NCBI GenBank assembly: GCA_002392705.1
Contig: DGHP01000091.1
Coordinates: 1 to 18,223 of the forward strand
DNA length: 18,223 nt
DNA from: Lachnospiraceae bacterium UBA3845
Lineage (GTDB): Bacteria; Bacillota; Clostridia; Lachnospirales; Lachnospiraceae
Reading direction: 5' to 3'
Shown here: in pieces, positions 15,680 through 18,223 of the stretch
Numbering within the stretch: the stretch's first letter is position 1
Layout of the letters: each line of letters starts with the position of its first letter
Program-made: the position numbers and the translations under genes
Notes under the pieces: model-generated
What the model was told of the DNA's origin: nothing
Seen by the model: only the letters and a program-made list of their open reading frames with translations
Databases searched by the model: none

Positions 15680-16081
15680 TCAGCTTCTCTTTCTGAATTC
15701 TGTCCTGCACCTGGGGCAGGTAATCACGATCATTCCCTTTCCTCTGGGAATCCGTATCTTCTGCCCGCATTTGGGGCAGCGGTAAATATGAAAATTCTTC
15801 AGATCCTCAGCCTTGCCGCCCGTACGCCGGAACATCCCCGTCACTTTGCCGCGGAGCTCAAGAAACTTCTGGTTCTCCGCATAGCGCGCAGGTATATTGC
15901 GTGAAAGGATCCGGAACCAGGAATATGCCAGAAGCAGCAGAGTAAGCATACTCAGCAGCGGAATCCGGATAATCGACTCAAGCACCAGCAGAACCAGTGT
16001 TACGATCAGCAGAAAAGCCGAGAATTCATCCTGGCCGTATCTTCCGGCCATAAAACGATTAATACGCTCTCTCCAGTTCAT
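15680..16081 (-). CDS. Two-span membrane protein with C-terminal zinc ribbon
   Basis: The 133-residue protein has a charged N-terminus (MNWRERINRFMAGRYGQDEF), two hydrophobic spans near 21-36 and 39-58, a basic linker, and a C-terminal zinc ribbon. The ribbon is CPKCGQKIRIP followed by VITCPRCRTEF, giving four cysteines in two CPxC knuckles. The spans would place the ribbon on the cytoplasmic side. The GAGGTGACTGACTGAT leader holds the ribosome site. It is the first gene of the operon driven from 16208-16236 and is followed after 3 bases by the DUF5685 gene. The cysteines could bind zinc, nucleic acid or a partner such as the DUF5685 protein; the sequence does not decide. Confidence 0.87.
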   Translation of the reverse strand: MNWRERINRFMAGRYGQDEFSAFLLIVTLVLLVLESIIRIPLLSMLTLLLLAYSWFRILSRNIPARYAENQKFLELRGKVTGMFRRTGGKAEDLKNFHIYRCPKCGQKIRIPRGKGMIVITCPRCRTEFRKRS

Positions 16082-16207
16082 ATCAGTCAGTCACCTCTGT
16101 CCCTTATGATTCTGTCTGCCTTTCCGGACCCTCTTCCCGGCTCCGCACCGCCAGACAGATTCTTTTTCCTTCCTTTTCCCTCCGGCTGTCTTTCCCGGAT
16201 GAATGTA

Positions 16208-16236
16208 ACTATAAGGATTTGGCGTTCCGCATGCAA
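16208..16236 (-). promoter_or_regulatory. Sigma-A promoter of the zinc-ribbon / DUF5685 / J-domain operon
   Basis: On the minus strand TTGCAT is followed after exactly 17 bases by TATAGT (5 of 6 to TATAAT). Transcription would start near 16200, leaving a leader of about 120 purine-rich bases before the zinc-ribbon ATG. The upstream DNA is A/T-rich (TTTTTAAAA and AAAAAA nearby), which suits an UP-like element. Confidence 0.65.
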
Positions 16237-16275
16237 GGGCCGCTTTTAAAAATTCACGGTTTTTTCACAGGAAGA

Positions 16276-16339
16276 GGCTGCTGTTCACGGCCTGTTTGAA
16301 ATGGGTGGCCTGATGTGTGGAGGGCCGTGAATAGCAGCC
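16276..16339. repeat. Long hairpin with 17-bp arms after the histidine kinase gene
   Basis: GGCTGCTGTTCACGGCC (16276-16292) and GGCCGTGAATAGCAGCC (16323-16339) pair over 17 bases, with one G-T pair, around a 30-base loop. The right arm and part of the loop are the dispersed repeat 16307-16335. The hairpin begins 16 bases after the kinase stop codon. No T-run follows directly on the minus strand; AAAAAA comes a little later. It may separate the kinase transcript from the promoter at 16208-16236. Confidence 0.8.
16307..16335 (-). repeat. Dispersed intergenic repeat, copy after the histidine kinase gene
   Basis: On the minus strand this reads GCTATTCACGGCCCTCCACA and continues to CAGGCC. Its first 28 plus-strand bases are the exact reverse complement of 13908-13935, and it matches 22 of 26 bases at 4508-4533. 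It supplies one arm of the hairpin at 16276-16339. Confidence 0.85.
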
Positions 16340-16355
16340 AGGAGGCGAAATGCCC

Positions 16356-18223
16356 TCAAACTGACGCGCCATGCGCTGCCGGCTTTTCTCCGGCTGCAGC
16401 TTGCGGGAAAGCGATGCAGGCCGTAAACCTGTGCGCCTCTGTCCGCACTTCGAAACTTCCGCCCATCAGCTCCGTCAGGTTCTTGGCGATGGAGAGTCCC
16501 AGTCCGCTTCCCTCGGAACTCCTGGCCAGATCCCCTCTTACAAAGCGTTCTTCCAGTTCCTCGCCGCTTTTTATCAGTTCCGCCTCGGATTCATTTTCAA
16601 AAACGGCCTTCGCCGTCCCGTCCGCGCACACAAGGCTGATCCTGACTTCGGACCCTTTCTTCGCGTACTTGGCGATATTGCTCAGAAGATTGTCCAGCAC
16701 GCGCCAGAGCTGGGATCCATCCGCGGTGATGACTGCGCTCTCCCTGCCGGTATCCATACGGACGGAAAGGGAGAGTTCTTCGAATCGTTCCTCGAATTCT
16801 CCTTCCGCCATCAGGATCATCTGGCGCAGGTCGATCTGCGTAAGCTCCAGCTCCACATTGCCGGAGCTGATCCGGCTGGCGTCGATCAGGTCCGATATGA
16901 GCGACTTCAGGCGCTGCGACTTGCGGTCGAGGATATCGATATACTCCCGCATCTTCCCGCTTTCGGGCGCTTCCTGACTGAGGAGTCCGATATAATTGAT
17001 GATCGAGGTCAGGGGCGTCTTGAGGTCATGGGAAACATTCGTGATCAGTTCCGCTTTCAGGCGTTCGCTGCGGACCATGGCGTCCACCGCCTCCTGCAGG
17101 CCCACGCCCATCTCATTCACCGCCTCCGCCATCTCCAGGCTGTCCCCGGCAAGGGACCTGGTATCGATCCGGTAGTCCAGTCTGCCTTTGGAGATCTCCC
17201 GCAGGCCCTCCCGGACACTGAGTTTTCCGACCTGGTCGCGCATCAGGTAGAGGAGGACCGCCAGGTCCGCCACAAGCACGATCACGGCGCCAGCCGCTCC
17301 GAGGTAGCCCGGAAGCAGGAGGTTCAGAAGAATAAAGACCGTGTAGCTGATGAGCAGCAGCCTGGATGTGATCCTGGCGGCCATAATCTGGGAACTGACC
17401 TGCAGAACCGTATACAGGACACTGTTCTGCCAGAGTCTTTTCCATTTCAGCCTTCTGGCCAGGCTCAGCACGGAGAGAAGGAAGATCCCGTACTCCGCCG
17501 CGAAGCTGAATACAATCCATTCAGAGCGCCTGTCCGGGGAAATCCACCTGTGCAGCGCGGCCCGCGCGGCGTAGAACCAGAGGATCCCCGCCAGCATGCA
17601 CAGACCGGCCGCGATCTCCGACGGAACAAGGTCAAATCCGGTCATCGGACAGAGCGTATATTGATCCCTGCGCCCCGTCATATGGATGCTCAGGACAAGA
17701 AGAAGGAGCAGCATGGCAAGGGCAGAAGCCCCGATCACGATGGAGGCAATCACGACAGGCTCCCTGCGCTCATAGGCAAGGTAGGCCTCGTGCAGCTCGT
17801 CTCCGGCCGGATAGCCCGGATTCACGGCAATCACAACACGCTCCCCGGAGCCGAGGAAGATCGTATCTATAAACTTCGATGCAACTCTCTCGGACAGGGT
17901 GTTCTCCGTGCTGGCTACCATGATGGCCAGAGATCTTACCCCGTCAAAGAGAAAAATCAGGTTCGGATCCGAAGCGATCATATCCCTGGCCTCGGTCGAG
18001 CTTGCCGCATTCAGATTGGTATAAAACTGCTTCGTCGAGGAGTTCTCGACATAATAGCGGATATTGCTCGGCGCGTCCGCATGGCTGGTCCCGTCCGGGT
18101 TCTCCTTCTCATTGAGGTAGGAATCATAGCGCACACCGATATCACTGCAGGTCTGGCAGAGTGCCTTATAGTATTCCATCAGCGTCTCGTAAGGTCTGGC
18201 GGACAGGCGGGCCGTCTCGGCGA
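16356..18223 (-). CDS. Membrane sensor histidine kinase (N-terminus off right edge)
   Basis: The frame stays open to the right edge, so the ATG at 18179 is not necessarily the start. Numbering from that ATG, about 140 residues look extracytoplasmic. Spans follow near 142-165, 186-208, 221-240 and several in 255-313. A HAMP-like segment lies at 313-365, the HisKA box NVSHDLKTPLTSIINYIGLL has H384, the N box is LDNLLSNIAKYA at 495-506, and G2 is GSGLGLSIAKN at 558-568. The usual DxGxG G1 box is not visible; in its place is a stretch around ENESEAELIKSGEELEERF, as in some clostridial kinases. It would phosphorylate a response regulator, probably encoded beyond the right edge. The ligand is unknown. 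The C-terminus ends soon after the ATPase domain, at the usual place. Confidence 0.93.
   Translation of the reverse strand, partial: AETARLSARPYETLMEYYKALCQTCSDIGVRYDSYLNEKENPDGTSHADAPSNIRYYVENSSTKQFYTNLNAASSTEARDMIASDPNLIFLFDGVRSLAIMVASTENTLSERVASKFIDTIFLGSGERVVIAVNPGYPAGDELHEAYLAYERREPVVIASIVIGASALAMLLLLLVLSIHMTGRRDQYTLCPMTGFDLVPSEIAAGLCMLAGILWFYAARAALHRWISPDRRSEWIVFSFAAEYGIFLLSVLSLARRLKWKRLWQNSVLYTVLQVSSQIMAARITSRLLLISYTVFILLNLLLPGYLGAAGAVIVLVADLAVLLYLMRDQVGKLSVREGLREISKGRLDYRIDTRSLAGDSLEMAEAVNEMGVGLQEAVDAMVRSERLKAELITNVSHDLKTPLTSIINYIGLLSQEAPESGKMREYIDILDRKSQRLKSLISDLIDASRISSGNVELELTQIDLRQMILMAEGEFEERFEELSLSVRMDTGRESAVITADGSQLWRVLDNLLSNIAKYAKKGSEVRISLVCADGTAKAVFENESEAELIKSGEELEERFVRGDLARSSEGSGLGLSIAKNLTELMGGSFEVRTEAHRFTACIAFPQAAAGEKPAAHGASV

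Noticed and set aside
1..18223. CRISPR array, tRNA genes, prophage or defence genes
   Set aside because: No evenly spaced short repeats with unique spacers, no cloverleaf-like sequence, and no integrase, nuclease-toxin or phage structural gene were recognised.

Overview
The window reads as chromosome of a gut-type Clostridia, most likely Lachnospiraceae. The evidence is hprK (a Firmicutes-type carbon regulator), a clostridial FtsH with an HEVGH zinc motif, a DnaJ / DUF5685 / zinc-ribbon operon of the kind seen in this family, a secreted tandem-domain protein of a clostridial type, and GC-rich coding sequence with strong AGGAGG-like ribosome sites. This placement is inference; no rRNA or taxonomic marker is present. 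Every gene I can support lies on the minus strand, so transcription runs right to left. No tRNA, rRNA, CRISPR array, integrase or complete insertion sequence was seen.

From right to left in the direction of transcription: a sensor histidine kinase whose N-terminus lies off the right edge (16356-18223); a spacer holding a long hairpin made of a dispersed repeat and a good promoter; a tightly packed three-gene operon of unknown function (membrane zinc-ribbon protein, DUF5685 protein, J-domain/TPR-like protein; 14071-16081); cobT for the cobalamin lower ligand (12751-13884); a second operon from a strong promoter at 12671-12699 with a cytidylate-kinase-like gene and ftsH; a PAP2-type membrane phosphatase ended by a clear terminator (8887-8919); uvrC; a secreted two-domain protein of unknown function; hprK; a radical SAM/B12-binding DUF4080 enzyme; a 31-residue membrane peptide; a VanW-family cell-envelope protein; and the first 77 codons of an AIR-synthase/HypE-like protein at the left edge.

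The genes are mostly housekeeping and envelope functions rather than one pathway. Two have a cobalamin connection (cobT and the B12-binding radical SAM enzyme). The most interesting novelty candidate is the three-gene operon. Its DUF5685 member carries two aspartate-rich motifs (DDWQD and DAYDDLEKD, about 100 residues apart) that resemble the metal-binding motifs of isoprenoid synthases. It also has an N-terminal cysteine cluster, and both partners are cysteine-rich.

The intergenic DNA is unusually repeat-rich. There is a 28-bp exact inverted pair plus a diverged third copy of one dispersed repeat, a 62-bp perfect-ended palindrome resembling a MITE with TA flanks beside a cluster of hairpins upstream of hprK, a 56-bp tandem repeat at the left edge, and two in-frame coding repeats (60 bp in the radical SAM gene, 33 bp in ftsH).
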